Assembly: GCF_000346615.1 (NCBI RefSeq) | Contig: NZ_ANNU01000016.1 | Location: 1 to 64,000 of the forward strand | Reading direction: 5' to 3' | Origin: Nafulsella turpanensis ZLM-10 | GTDB lineage: Bacteria > Bacteroidota > Bacteroidia > Cytophagales > Cyclobacteriaceae | Length of the DNA stretch: 64,000 nucleotides | Shown: in pieces, positions 44,432 to 53,099 of the stretch | Numbering within the stretch: position 1 is the first letter of the stretch | How the letters are laid out: each line of letters opens with the position of its first letter | Position numbers and translations under genes: made by a program | Notes under the pieces: generated by a model | Told to the model about the DNA's origin: nothing | Seen by the model: the letters and a program-made list of their open reading frames with translations, nothing else | Database searches by the model: none

Positions 44432-45649
44432 ATGAAGGTGAATTTTAGTTTGTTGCTGGTATTAGCAGCAGGGGTATTTTTTGGCTGTGAATCGGCGAAT
44501 GAAGAGCTGGAAGAAGGTATAACAGGCCCTCAGCCTGTTGCCAAGACCAACGATATGCAGGTGTATATGCATTATATGCCCTGGTACCAGGGAAAAGAGA
44601 CTTCCGGCTACTGGGGAAGCCACTGGCGAATGGCAAACAAGAATCCTGATAATGTTGATGAAAACGGGAAAAGGGAAATTGCCTCACACTATTACCCACT
44701 CATTGGCCCGTATGATTCCCGCGATCCCGCAGTAATCGAATATCATTTGCTGCTGATGAAGTATGCCGGTATTGATGGAGTCCTTATTGACTGGTACGGA
44801 ACCCATAATGTACATGACTATAACCCAAACCTGCGGAGCTCCAATGCCCTGATTGAGAATTTAGATGAGGTCGGTTTGGAGTTTGCCATTGTATATGAAG
44901 AATATACGGCAGAAAGTGTGGCCGCTGAAACCAGCAAAACCGCTATAGAGGCAGCAAAGGAAGATCTGGCTTATATGCAGGCTAATTACTTCAACAAAGA
45001 GGAGTACATCTGGATTGATGAACACCCTCTGTTGATGACCTTTGGCCCCCGCTATTTTAAGCAGGAAAGCCAGTGGAATCAAATTCTTGAAGGAATCAGT
45101 CCGGATCCCTTATTCCTGCCGCTGTGGTTCCACTCTCACAGGGTGGGTGCAAATGGCGATGGAGAGTTTGCGTGGGTGGATTTTAATTCTTCTTTAAGTG
45201 ATCTGGAAGGATTTTACAGCCAAAAGGAAGAACATGAGCTAATCATCGGCTCAGCTTTTCCTCGTTTCCATGACTTCTATAAGGAAGGTGGCTGGGGAGA
45301 GAGCTACGGCAGAGTATACTCCAACGAAGGAGAAACGCTCCGGAAAACCCTAAGGAAGGCCCAGGAGCATGATTTGGACTATATACAGCTGGTTACCTGG
45401 AATGATTTCGGGGAAGGAACTGTAATTGAACCTACCCTGGAAGATGAATACTTATTCCTGGAGATCATTCAGGAGTTTACCGGAGTTCCCTATGGAAGAG
45501 CCGAACTGGAATTAATCTATCAGTATTTTCTTAAGAAAAAGGCCCTCCAGGGAAATGAAGAGGCAGAGGAAAAACTGGAGCAGGTCTTTCAATACCTGGT
45601 GACACTTAAGGTGGAGCAGGCAAAAGAGCTGTTGAGCCAGTTGCCGTAA
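44432..45649 (+). CDS. GH71/99-like glycoside hydrolase, surface lipoprotein
   Basis: A protein of 405 residues with a lipoprotein signal (AAGVFFGCES, then acidic residues, so probably on the cell surface). The barrel begins MQVYMHYMPWYQ and has IASHYYPLIGPYDSRDPAVI and AGIDGVLIDWYG, as in GH99 and GH71-like proteins. The catalytic segment reads WNDFGEGTVIEP with D325 and E328. In GH99 endo-alpha-mannosidases two Glu occupy these places (E-W-H-E), so the first is Asp here. GH99 acts on alpha-mannosides, GH71 on alpha-1,3-glucan; in this locus an alpha-glucan is more likely. It is third in the operon. The second copy at 49560 is a paralogue without a lipobox. Confidence 0.85.
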   Translation: MKVNFSLLLVLAAGVFFGCESANEELEEGITGPQPVAKTNDMQVYMHYMPWYQGKETSGYWGSHWRMANKNPDNVDENGKREIASHYYPLIGPYDSRDPAVIEYHLLLMKYAGIDGVLIDWYGTHNVHDYNPNLRSSNALIENLDEVGLEFAIVYEEYTAESVAAETSKTAIEAAKEDLAYMQANYFNKEEYIWIDEHPLLMTFGPRYFKQESQWNQILEGISPDPLFLPLWFHSHRVGANGDGEFAWVDFNSSLSDLEGFYSQKEEHELIIGSAFPRFHDFYKEGGWGESYGRVYSNEGETLRKTLRKAQEHDLDYIQLVTWNDFGEGTVIEPTLEDEYLFLEIIQEFTGVPYGRAELELIYQYFLKKKALQGNEEAEEKLEQVFQYLVTLKVEQAKELLSQLP

Positions 45650-45708
45650 TCCATTTTTATTGAAGTTGATAAATCAAATTAGTTTATTTAAATAAATCAA
45701 AAACCTTT

Positions 45709-46956
45709 ATGAAAAAATTACTTTTCCCGCAGCTTATGCTCATGCTTGTGGCATCGGTGTTTTTTGTTTCCTGTAGTGATGAATCAGAAGATCCGGCACC
45801 GGAAGTGCTTACTCCTAAAATGGATGGAGTCTATGTTTTTGGATCCAACACAATAGCAGACGATGCACTGGACCCGGATGCAAGAATGTCGCTTGCAGTT
45901 CTTGATCCCACTCAGGGAGCCATGGTCGAAAGTATGGAAGGCATATACGGCAAGTTTATGTATATCGGGGCCAATAGCACTATACAGTTTGCAGAAGTTG
46001 AAGATGAGGTAGGAACAACCTTTGGTGCCGCAGACGGAGGTTCCGTTGGTATTGGAGCAGAGGTAGGAAATTACCCAATCAATGATGAGGTTATTTACGG
46101 TACCCTTGAGACTGAGGCGGCTCCTATTGAAGTGAGCGAGGAAGGTCTCTACTACGCGTACATCGATACCAACACCGACCAGTTCGTTCTGATGAGGGTG
46201 GAGCCAAACATCATTGGCGATGCTACTGAAGGACAATGGGCTACAGGAACGCCGCTGCCACAGGTATTCCTTTCTAAAGATTCCGCTGTTTATGAAGCTT
46301 CTATTCCTTTAACAGGAGCCTCAGGTTACCGGTACCGCTTTAACGATGGATGGGCTGTTTATCAGGATCCAAACATTGTAACCCTATCCAGCTTAGGCGT
46401 TGAAAGTTATGGAGAAGCCTGGGATTCCGGAGTAAGTGATATCGGTTTCTACACTGAAAATATCCCTCATCATGAAGATGGTATCTATACCGTTCGCTTA
46501 ACTTACAATGCCGCAACTGGCGAATGGGATGAGGACAAAGTTAAAACCGGCAACCTTGAAGTGGATTATAGTGCAATTGAAATGGGCCTTTTCGGAAACG
46601 CTTATGTAACCGCTCCGGAAGATACCGCCAACTGGGAAGCTGGTGTAGATGGTTATGAGCTGCATACCCCTGTAGTCGATGGCAATACTTTCACCTGGTC
46701 ATGGGATGCTGTAGACCTGATCCAGGACAGAGAGTTTATTTTCCTTGAAAATGGAGAATGGGGCGGTCTTCAAATCGACTATACCGGTGCAACTGTTCAG
46801 GGAGCAGCTATAGAAAATGGACAAATTGTTGATGCCACCACTGTTGGCGGAGAGTACCATAACTTCTTTGTAGCGGAAGGAGGGCCTTATAATATTACTT
46901 TGGTGATTGATGGGGAAACCGACGCGCGAACAATAAATATTGTACCCGCCAATTAA
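45709..46956 (+). CDS. SusE/SusF-like outer-membrane glycan-binding lipoprotein
   Basis: A protein of 415 residues with a lipoprotein signal (FFVSCSDESED, a strongly acidic export signal). The rest is beta-rich and acidic, with an IIGDATEGQWATGTPLPQ-type repeat start near residue 168 and a later GLFGNAYVTAPEDTANWEAG start near residue 288, as in the starch-binding domains of SusE and SusF. It lacks the N-terminal domain form that I associate with SusE, so this is a functional position call more than a family call. It is fourth in the operon, and a terminator follows at 47025. It probably binds the polymer at the surface. Confidence 0.7.
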   Translation: MKKLLFPQLMLMLVASVFFVSCSDESEDPAPEVLTPKMDGVYVFGSNTIADDALDPDARMSLAVLDPTQGAMVESMEGIYGKFMYIGANSTIQFAEVEDEVGTTFGAADGGSVGIGAEVGNYPINDEVIYGTLETEAAPIEVSEEGLYYAYIDTNTDQFVLMRVEPNIIGDATEGQWATGTPLPQVFLSKDSAVYEASIPLTGASGYRYRFNDGWAVYQDPNIVTLSSLGVESYGEAWDSGVSDIGFYTENIPHHEDGIYTVRLTYNAATGEWDEDKVKTGNLEVDYSAIEMGLFGNAYVTAPEDTANWEAGVDGYELHTPVVDGNTFTWSWDAVDLIQDREFIFLENGEWGGLQIDYTGATVQGAAIENGQIVDATTVGGEYHNFFVAEGGPYNITLVIDGETDARTINIVPAN

Positions 46957-47261
46957 GCAGGCTCTAAACAGTTAAAACGGGTAATCAGCTATTACTTAAG
47001 CCGGTTATCATTTAACCAATAAGCAAAAGGTATTCTCTACTTCAGTTTGTTGTGGAGGATACCTTTTAATTACCTTTTTACATTCCAGAAAAGACCCTGG
47101 ATACCTTTAGCTTCAGCAGACTAAAAAAAGATTTTTGCTTCACAGCAAGCTAGTTATGGCACCTTTTGCCAAAGGGTAACAGTTGTGCCGCGACCGCAAG
47201 GCTTCTGACGCAGCCTGTTTCCTGCTGGACTTCACTTTGAACTATTTAACCAAATTAAATA
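46957..47261. other. Intergenic region before GH97, 305 bases
   Basis: It contains the terminator at 47025-47067 and otherwise no recognisable feature. The GH97 promoter must lie here or transcription reads through. Confidence 0.45.
47025..47067 (+). terminator. Terminator of the susC-to-susE-like operon
   Basis: AAAAGGTATTCTC pairs with GAGGATACCTTTT (one G:U) around a 17-base loop, then a T-rich stretch. Confidence 0.7.
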
Positions 47262-49373
47262 ATGAGATTAAACTACCTGTGGAAAGCGCTTCTACTATTG
47301 ATGGGCTTTGGAGGCTTGAGTGCCTGTGGGGATAAAAGTCTCCCTTCCGGAAGCATGGATGGTGCAGTATCGCCCTTCCGGCTGTCATCGCCTTCCGGAG
47401 ATGTCGCCGTAAATTTTTTCCTGACACCCGAGGAGGAAGCGGCTTACCAGGTCTTATTCGAAGATAAAGTCGTTATTGACACTTCCCTCCTCGGCTTTGA
47501 GTTTAAGGATCAGCCAGACTTTGGAAAGAATCTGCAGATTAATTCTGTTTCGGTTGATTCAGTGAATGAAAGCTGGAAAATGCCATGGGGCGAGCAGGAT
47601 TCAGTAATAAACCATTTTAAGGGGTTTACGGTAAGCCTGCAGGAGCAGGAAGAACCTGCCCGTAAAGCAGATGTTACCTTCAGGATTTATGATGATGGAG
47701 TAGGCTTTCGCTACTTCTTTCCTGAGCAGGAAAATATGGAGGAAGTGGTGATCCTCGAAGAAAACACCCAGTTTAACTTAACTGCCGACCATCAGTCATG
47801 GTGGATTCCTGGCGACTGGGATAGCTATGAGCATCTTTACAATCAAACACCGGTTTCAAAGATAAATGCACTTGCTTTAGGCGATCCGGGTTTGAATGAG
47901 AGTAATATTATGGAAAATGCCGTCCATACCCCTTTTACCATGAAAAGTGAAGACGGTGTGTATCTGAGCATTCATGAAGCAGACCTGACGGATTATGCAA
48001 GTATGACCTTGCTGGCCGATACCAGTAATCTGTCACTGCAAAGTGCCCTGGTAAATTCCGAGCGGCTGGGTTATGCCGTTAAGCGTGAACTTCCTTTCTA
48101 TACGCCCTGGCGTACCATCCAGCTAGCTGATAATCCGGGAGGGCTGGTTGAATCTAAGCTTATCCTGAATTTGAATGAGCCCAATAAACTAGGCGATGTC
48201 TCCTGGGTGGAGCCCATGAAATACAACGGCATCTGGTGGGAAATGCACTTAGACAAGTCTACCTGGGATATGAAAAGTGGCAGACATGGAGCTACCACCG
48301 AAAACGCCAAACGCTATATTGATTTTGCCGCTGAGAATAACTTAGGCGGTGTTTTAGTAGAAGGATGGAATACAGGCTGGGAACGATGGATTGGCTTTCC
48401 GGACAGGGAAGGAGTATTTGATTTTGTGACACCTTATCCCGATTATGATTTGGAAGAGGTTGCAGACTATGCAAAAGAGAAAGGGGTAGAGCTTATTATG
48501 CACCACGAAACTTCCGCGGCTCCTCGCACATATGAGCAGCAGATGGAGGCTGCTTATCAGCTCATGCAAAAGCACGACATCAATGCTGCAAAGCTGGGCT
48601 ATGTAGGAAAAATCATTCCCGACGGCGAGCATCACCACGGCCAATGGATGGTAAACCATTACAGAAAGGCGCTGGAAACAGCGGCTAAATATAACGTTGC
48701 CATAAATATCCATGAGCCCATCAAGCCCACAGGCCTTCGCAGAACTTATCCAAACCTGCTGACCGGTGAAGGGGTAAGAGGCCAGGAGTTTAATGCCTGG
48801 GCAGCAGATGGGGGTAATCCGCCTGAACATTTAACTATCCTGCCTTTTACCCGAATGCTGGCAGGACCTATTGACTATACACCTGGAATCTTTAATATCA
48901 AGCTGGACCCTTACAGGCCGAACAATCAGGTAAATACTACCCTTGCACAACAGCTGGCTGCTTATGTTGTGATTTATAGCCCCGTGCAAATGGCGGCCGA
49001 TTTACCGGAACATTATGAGGGGCATCCAGCCTTCCAGTTTATAAGAGATGTGGCAGTAGATTGGGACGAGAGCAAAGTTCTGGAAGGAGAAATTGGAGAT
49101 TTTGTAACAATCGCCCGTAGGGAAAAAGGAACTGAAAACTGGTTTGTCGGAAGTGTTACAGACGAAAACCCACGGGAAATAACCATAGATTTTAGCTTCC
49201 TTGATGAGGGAAAGGCCTATAAGGCAATTGTCTATAAAGACGGAAAAGATGCCCATTGGGATAAAAATCCTACCGCTTATGAAATTGAAGCGCTGGAGGT
49301 AACCAATGATACCCGATTAGACCTTCAGCTTGCTCCGGGGGGTGGTGCGGCAATTAGCGTTGAGCCGAAGTAA
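47262..49373 (+). CDS. GH97 alpha-glucosidase (SusB-type)
   Basis: A protein of 703 residues with a lipoprotein-like signal (GGLSACGDK). It hydrolyses alpha-glucosides from the non-reducing end, most likely in the periplasm. The three catalytic-site Glu of inverting GH97 enzymes are present: E416 in MHHETSAAP, E485 in IHEPIKPTG and E509 in GEGVRGQE. Their spacing (69 and 24 residues) equals that of E439, E508 and E532 in the B. thetaiotaomicron SusB enzyme as I remember it. That makes it the inverting alpha-glucosidase type rather than the retaining alpha-galactosidase type. It has its own terminator at 49482, so it is a separate unit of the locus. Confidence 0.93.
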   Translation: MRLNYLWKALLLLMGFGGLSACGDKSLPSGSMDGAVSPFRLSSPSGDVAVNFFLTPEEEAAYQVLFEDKVVIDTSLLGFEFKDQPDFGKNLQINSVSVDSVNESWKMPWGEQDSVINHFKGFTVSLQEQEEPARKADVTFRIYDDGVGFRYFFPEQENMEEVVILEENTQFNLTADHQSWWIPGDWDSYEHLYNQTPVSKINALALGDPGLNESNIMENAVHTPFTMKSEDGVYLSIHEADLTDYASMTLLADTSNLSLQSALVNSERLGYAVKRELPFYTPWRTIQLADNPGGLVESKLILNLNEPNKLGDVSWVEPMKYNGIWWEMHLDKSTWDMKSGRHGATTENAKRYIDFAAENNLGGVLVEGWNTGWERWIGFPDREGVFDFVTPYPDYDLEEVADYAKEKGVELIMHHETSAAPRTYEQQMEAAYQLMQKHDINAAKLGYVGKIIPDGEHHHGQWMVNHYRKALETAAKYNVAINIHEPIKPTGLRRTYPNLLTGEGVRGQEFNAWAADGGNPPEHLTILPFTRMLAGPIDYTPGIFNIKLDPYRPNNQVNTTLAQQLAAYVVIYSPVQMAADLPEHYEGHPAFQFIRDVAVDWDESKVLEGEIGDFVTIARREKGTENWFVGSVTDENPREITIDFSFLDEGKAYKAIVYKDGKDAHWDKNPTAYEIEALEVTNDTRLDLQLAPGGGAAISVEPK

Positions 49374-49481
49374 TGCTGCCTCTTGGCAGGTGCCGCTAAG
49401 GATAAAACAATTAGGGAAGACAGGTATTTTCTTATGCTTGGCATTCATTTTTGGGCTGGCTGATCAACCCTATTGAGTTTG

Positions 49482-49534
49482 AAAGCATCTGTTTTAACTT
49501 CTCCTGAAAGGAAAGGGAAAACAGATGCTTTTTA
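49482..49534 (+). terminator. Terminator of the GH97 gene
   Basis: AAAGCATCTGTTTT pairs perfectly with AAAACAGATGCTTT (14 bp), followed by T residues. It lies 25 bases before the next gene. Confidence 0.85.
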
Positions 49535-49559
49535 ATTTGAGAAAATAAATTCTACTAAG

Positions 49560-50735
49560 ATGAGAGGAGGATTTTTAGTACTGCTTAGCCTGCTGTGGAT
49601 ATCCGTCAGTACATATGGTCAGCAACCAGTAGAGAAGAATAATCACATGAGGGTGTATATGCATTATATGCCCTGGTTCGAAACCCCTGAAACGATTGGC
49701 CGTTGGGGCTGGCATTGGACCATGAACACCCGGAACCCGGATAAGGTGGATGAAAGCGGGAAGCGTGAAATAGCCTCCCATTATTATCCCTTAATTGGCA
49801 CGTATGCCAGCAGAGATAAAGACGTGATCGAATATCACCTCTTGCTGATGAAGCTCTCCGGAATAGATGGTGTGCTCATTAACTGGTATGGGGTACAGGG
49901 CGGGAATACAGATGTAGAGGACTTGCTGAAAAGTTCAAATGCAATTATCTCTCAGGTGAATGATTTCGGGCTGGAGTTTGGTGTGGTGATGGAAGATCGC
50001 TTCAGTCGTTCCATAGAAGATGCGAAGGCGAATATGGCTTATCTGAAAGAAAACTACTTTGGTCATCCTGCCTACATCCGGTATGGTGCAGAAGAGGATC
50101 CTTTGGTTGCTGTTTTTGGCCCTATTACCTTTGAGGAGCCTCGCCAATGGGCCGCTATCATGGAGGAAGCAGGAGAAGATGTTGAGTTTTTAACTCTTTG
50201 GCATGAAACGGAAGATGCAGGTTCTCATGCAGATGGAGCCTATTCCTGGATATTTGAAGACGAGGAAAGTCATCTTGAGCACCTGGAAAAGTTTTATGCC
50301 CAAAATGCCCCGGAACTTGAAACTGTAATGGGAAGTGCTTATCCTGGCTTTCATGATTTTTACAGGGAGGGAGGGGCAGGAAATGGCTACTTTTACATTC
50401 CCCATAAGAAGGGTGCCACTTTAAAAAAAACTTTATCTGTAATAAAAGAGCACCAGGAGCATATCGATATGGTTCAACTAGCTACCTGGAATGACTTTGG
50501 CGAAGGAACTGTTTTTGAGCCTACCATAGAGACAGGATTTTCTTATCTTCAAAAGATTCAGGAATACACAGGTGTAAAGTACAAAGAGCAGGAGCTGGCC
50601 CTGGTGTATAAATTATTCAAGCTCAGAAAGGAATACAGTGGAGATCCTGCAATACAGGAAAGGTTAGATGTTGCCTCAGTACATCTATCCAACTTAGAAA
50701 TTGAAAAGGCTGCCGGCATTATAAATAACTATTGA
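49560..50735 (+). CDS. GH71/99-like glycoside hydrolase, probably periplasmic
   Basis: A protein of 391 residues, paralogous to the enzyme at 44432. Shared segments include VYMHYMPW, KREIASHYYPLIG, EYHLLLMK and IDGVLINWYG. The signal peptide ends near VSTYGQQP (residue 21) without a lipobox, so the protein should be soluble in the periplasm or secreted. The catalytic segment is WNDFGEGTVFEP with D312 and E315, the same Asp/Glu arrangement as its paralogue. The presence of a surface and a soluble copy fits two-stage depolymerisation. It follows the GH97 terminator closely, so its promoter is unclear, and it is convergent with the SusR-like gene. Confidence 0.85.
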   Translation: MRGGFLVLLSLLWISVSTYGQQPVEKNNHMRVYMHYMPWFETPETIGRWGWHWTMNTRNPDKVDESGKREIASHYYPLIGTYASRDKDVIEYHLLLMKLSGIDGVLINWYGVQGGNTDVEDLLKSSNAIISQVNDFGLEFGVVMEDRFSRSIEDAKANMAYLKENYFGHPAYIRYGAEEDPLVAVFGPITFEEPRQWAAIMEEAGEDVEFLTLWHETEDAGSHADGAYSWIFEDEESHLEHLEKFYAQNAPELETVMGSAYPGFHDFYREGGAGNGYFYIPHKKGATLKKTLSVIKEHQEHIDMVQLATWNDFGEGTVFEPTIETGFSYLQKIQEYTGVKYKEQELALVYKLFKLRKEYSGDPAIQERLDVASVHLSNLEIEKAAGIINNY

Positions 50736-50802
50736 GCTGAGGGGGCATGAAAACCACAGGGCAAGCTTATGGAGTGCCTCAAAGTTGCGGAAAACGCTTA
50801 AT

Positions 50803-52431
50803 TTAAATAGGTTTAATGTCCATCATTCTTTGCTCAAACTCATCATTGGGAATAATAGCTTTATTTTTAACCCGGGTCTTATAGGTGTAAATGGTGTTGA
50901 CTGAATAGTTGAGAATTTTGGCTATTTTATCATTGTCATGGATACCCATACGGATGAGGGCAAAGATTCTTAAATCGGTATTTAGCAGCTGATTTCCGGA
51001 AAGCTTTATCTGGTCCTCCTCTTTAAAGAAGGAGTTAAATTCGGAAATAAAACCGGGAAAGAGTTTTAGAAATACCTTATCAAAGCTAACAAATAACTCT
51101 TCTCTTTCTTTTTTTAAGTTAATGTTCCCCACAATATACCGGATATGGTCGAACTTCTTAGCTAATAAACTTTGCTCGACCGCCTTTTTAAATTTGGCAA
51201 TCTTATCCAGATATTCAGAATTGATATTGAAGTAATAACCAATGTATTCTTCTTTAATGCGGTTTGCTTCAACGAGTTTATTGTTAGTGTCCAGGAGTTG
51301 TTGATTTGTTTCCTGGAGAATGCAATTAGCAGAATCTATTTCCTTCTTTGCCAGCCTTAGTTTTTTTACCTGCTTTAAGCTGAATATAATAAAGAGAACA
51401 ATACAAACAGAAAGGATTGTGACCGCTACAGAATATTTAAGAAGTAGCTCCTTCTGGCTCTCAACAGTTTGTAACTTCTCTTCTTCAATAATAGGTAGAA
51501 TACTCCCTACCTGAATCTTTCGATGCCGGGCGCCATAAAAGTTTGCATACTCCAGTGCTTTTTTGGTGTACTGGTAGGCCCGCCTCAAATCCCCCTGCTG
51601 ATACAATATATTGGCCAGGTTGAGAATCGCTGCAGTTTCCCGGGTAGAGGACTTTATATCAAATATAGCAGCCCTGGCCAGTAAACTTATTGCTTTCTTC
51701 GTCTTGCCGGTACGCAGGTACAGGTCGCTGAGGGTGGAGGCAACTACTGCCGACTGGTGGTAAGACAAATCATTCCTGCTGATCAGGGTTTCAAGGTCTG
51801 CTATTCCCTCTTCGATATCGGACATCCTGGCGCTCCGGAGGCCCCTGAAATAAAGATACTCGTAAGAATCAGGTGCTGATACTGACAGAACTGAATCTAC
51901 ATACGTATTTGCTCTTGCCGTATAGGCGGAGGTGAAATACTCATCTTTATTAAAATCTGCCAGATCATAGAAAGCCCTGGCCATTAATGAGAAGTACTCC
52001 TGCTTCTTTTCTTTTGGTAAAGTGGCAGACTGGATGGTATTTAAGGTGTCAAAGGTTTCCTTAAACATCCCTGACGAAAGAAAAATAAAGGCCTGCTTAA
52101 GCTTAGATTCATTTATTCTCGACTCATCTTCTAAATGGTAGGCAATATCCTGTAGCTTGTTGACATAACGAAAAGCAGAATCGTAATTAAACGATTTGTA
52201 TGCATCAAATAGCTGAGCATATTTCTCATACCTCGCGCTGAAATTTCCTTCATCTAGCGTATTTAGTTCTTGTTGGAGGTTTTGGATGTAGTCCAGTTTG
52301 CTGGCAACGTAAACCTCTTCAATTTTTAATTCCTCATCTAATTCCTGTAGTAGGCTATCAACGGGTGATTCAGCCGCATTTCCTACAAATCCGCAGAGTA
52401 GGAATGCGGCTGTTAACAGTAAGTACTTCAT
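50803..52431 (-). CDS. SusR-like membrane-spanning transcriptional regulator (DUF6377)
   Basis: A protein of 542 residues. It has a signal peptide (to about NAAES, residue 20), a periplasmic helical-repeat sensor region (about 25-330), one membrane helix (SVAVTILSVCIVLFIIF, about 335-355), a coiled coil, and a C-terminal cytoplasmic domain. A LuxR-like helix-turn-helix is in DNDKIAKILNYSVNTIYTYK near residue 500, preceded by DLRIFALIRMGI. This layout matches SusR, which activates starch-utilisation genes in Bacteroides on sensing maltose. It probably controls the adjacent locus; the ligand is inferred. It is convergent with the second GH71/99 gene and has its own promoter at 52450. Confidence 0.87.
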   Translation of the reverse strand: MKYLLLTAAFLLCGFVGNAAESPVDSLLQELDEELKIEEVYVASKLDYIQNLQQELNTLDEGNFSARYEKYAQLFDAYKSFNYDSAFRYVNKLQDIAYHLEDESRINESKLKQAFIFLSSGMFKETFDTLNTIQSATLPKEKKQEYFSLMARAFYDLADFNKDEYFTSAYTARANTYVDSVLSVSAPDSYEYLYFRGLRSARMSDIEEGIADLETLISRNDLSYHQSAVVASTLSDLYLRTGKTKKAISLLARAAIFDIKSSTRETAAILNLANILYQQGDLRRAYQYTKKALEYANFYGARHRKIQVGSILPIIEEEKLQTVESQKELLLKYSVAVTILSVCIVLFIIFSLKQVKKLRLAKKEIDSANCILQETNQQLLDTNNKLVEANRIKEEYIGYYFNINSEYLDKIAKFKKAVEQSLLAKKFDHIRYIVGNINLKKEREELFVSFDKVFLKLFPGFISEFNSFFKEEDQIKLSGNQLLNTDLRIFALIRMGIHDNDKIAKILNYSVNTIYTYKTRVKNKAIIPNDEFEQRMMDIKPI

Positions 52432-52449
52432 AGAAATGGGGCTATTTCA

Positions 52450-52479
52450 GAAAGGTACGATTTCCTGCTTTTACTTCAA
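52450..52479 (-). promoter_or_regulatory. Predicted promoter of the SusR-like gene
   Basis: On the minus strand, TTG (52477-52479), a 19-base spacer and TACCTTTC (52450-52457) match the Bacteroidetes pattern in all but the last base. The ATG is 18 bases downstream of the box. Confidence 0.5.
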
Positions 52480-52638
52480 GTTTCTTTAAAGAAAGTAAAT
52501 TTAAAGCTTATTGGCTTCCCTACAAAATATGGCCTTAGCATCATTTACCAGCCGCTTTTCTTTTGCTCTGTCGCTAAAAAAGGAAGGGAAGAGCAATACA
52601 CTTCTGTCCTTTTTAGATTAGCTTTCGTTTATTCCTTC

Positions 52639-52947
52639 CTAAACCAGGTTTGCCAGATACTCAAATACAACAGTATCCGACAGCTTTTCATCCCTTAAGA
52701 GCCTGTTGGTAGTCTCTCCCTTCAAATTCATCCTGACATTGGCTGCTGGTAAAATACATCCTCCAGACGGCTCCCTTGAAGCTATAAAAGTGATGGTGGT
52801 CAACTATTGAGTGATAGCTTCATCAGCTATGAGGTCCATTGTCTTTTCGAGGGAGAGCTGGCCGGAATCGGTAAATTCAATGGCAAAGCACTTTTGAAGA
52901 AATACATTGTAATATTTATACCTTCCCACTGGTTTTATTTTATTTGT
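52639..52947 (-). pseudogene. Possible decayed gene with one internal TAG
   Basis: One minus-strand frame is open for about 100 codons except for TAG at 52804-52806. The upstream part reads NVFLQKCFAIEFTDSGQLSL and ends MDLIADEAITQ. The downstream part contains VRMNLKGETTNRLLRDEKL and ends FEYLANLV. The composition is protein-like, but I recognise no family and there is no good start codon. It may be the remains of a short gene. Confidence 0.3.
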
Positions 52948-53099
52948 CTATCTATCTGAATATGTGTCCATTACCGCAAAAATGGAATCCAGTTACGGAT
53001 TTCAGGTCCATTATATTTTAAACGAGCTCAAGTAATCCTTTGACTGCAGGCATTTAATTTCTTAATATTGCACTATGTATAATTAGTCTAAATAAAGAT

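Larger units (their letters stand above)
52432..53099. other. Intergenic region, 668 bases
   Basis: It holds the promoter of the SusR-like gene (52450-52479) and a possible minus-strand pseudogene (52639-52947). Upstream of the TonB receptor I see no clear promoter or Fur-type site. Confidence 0.5.
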
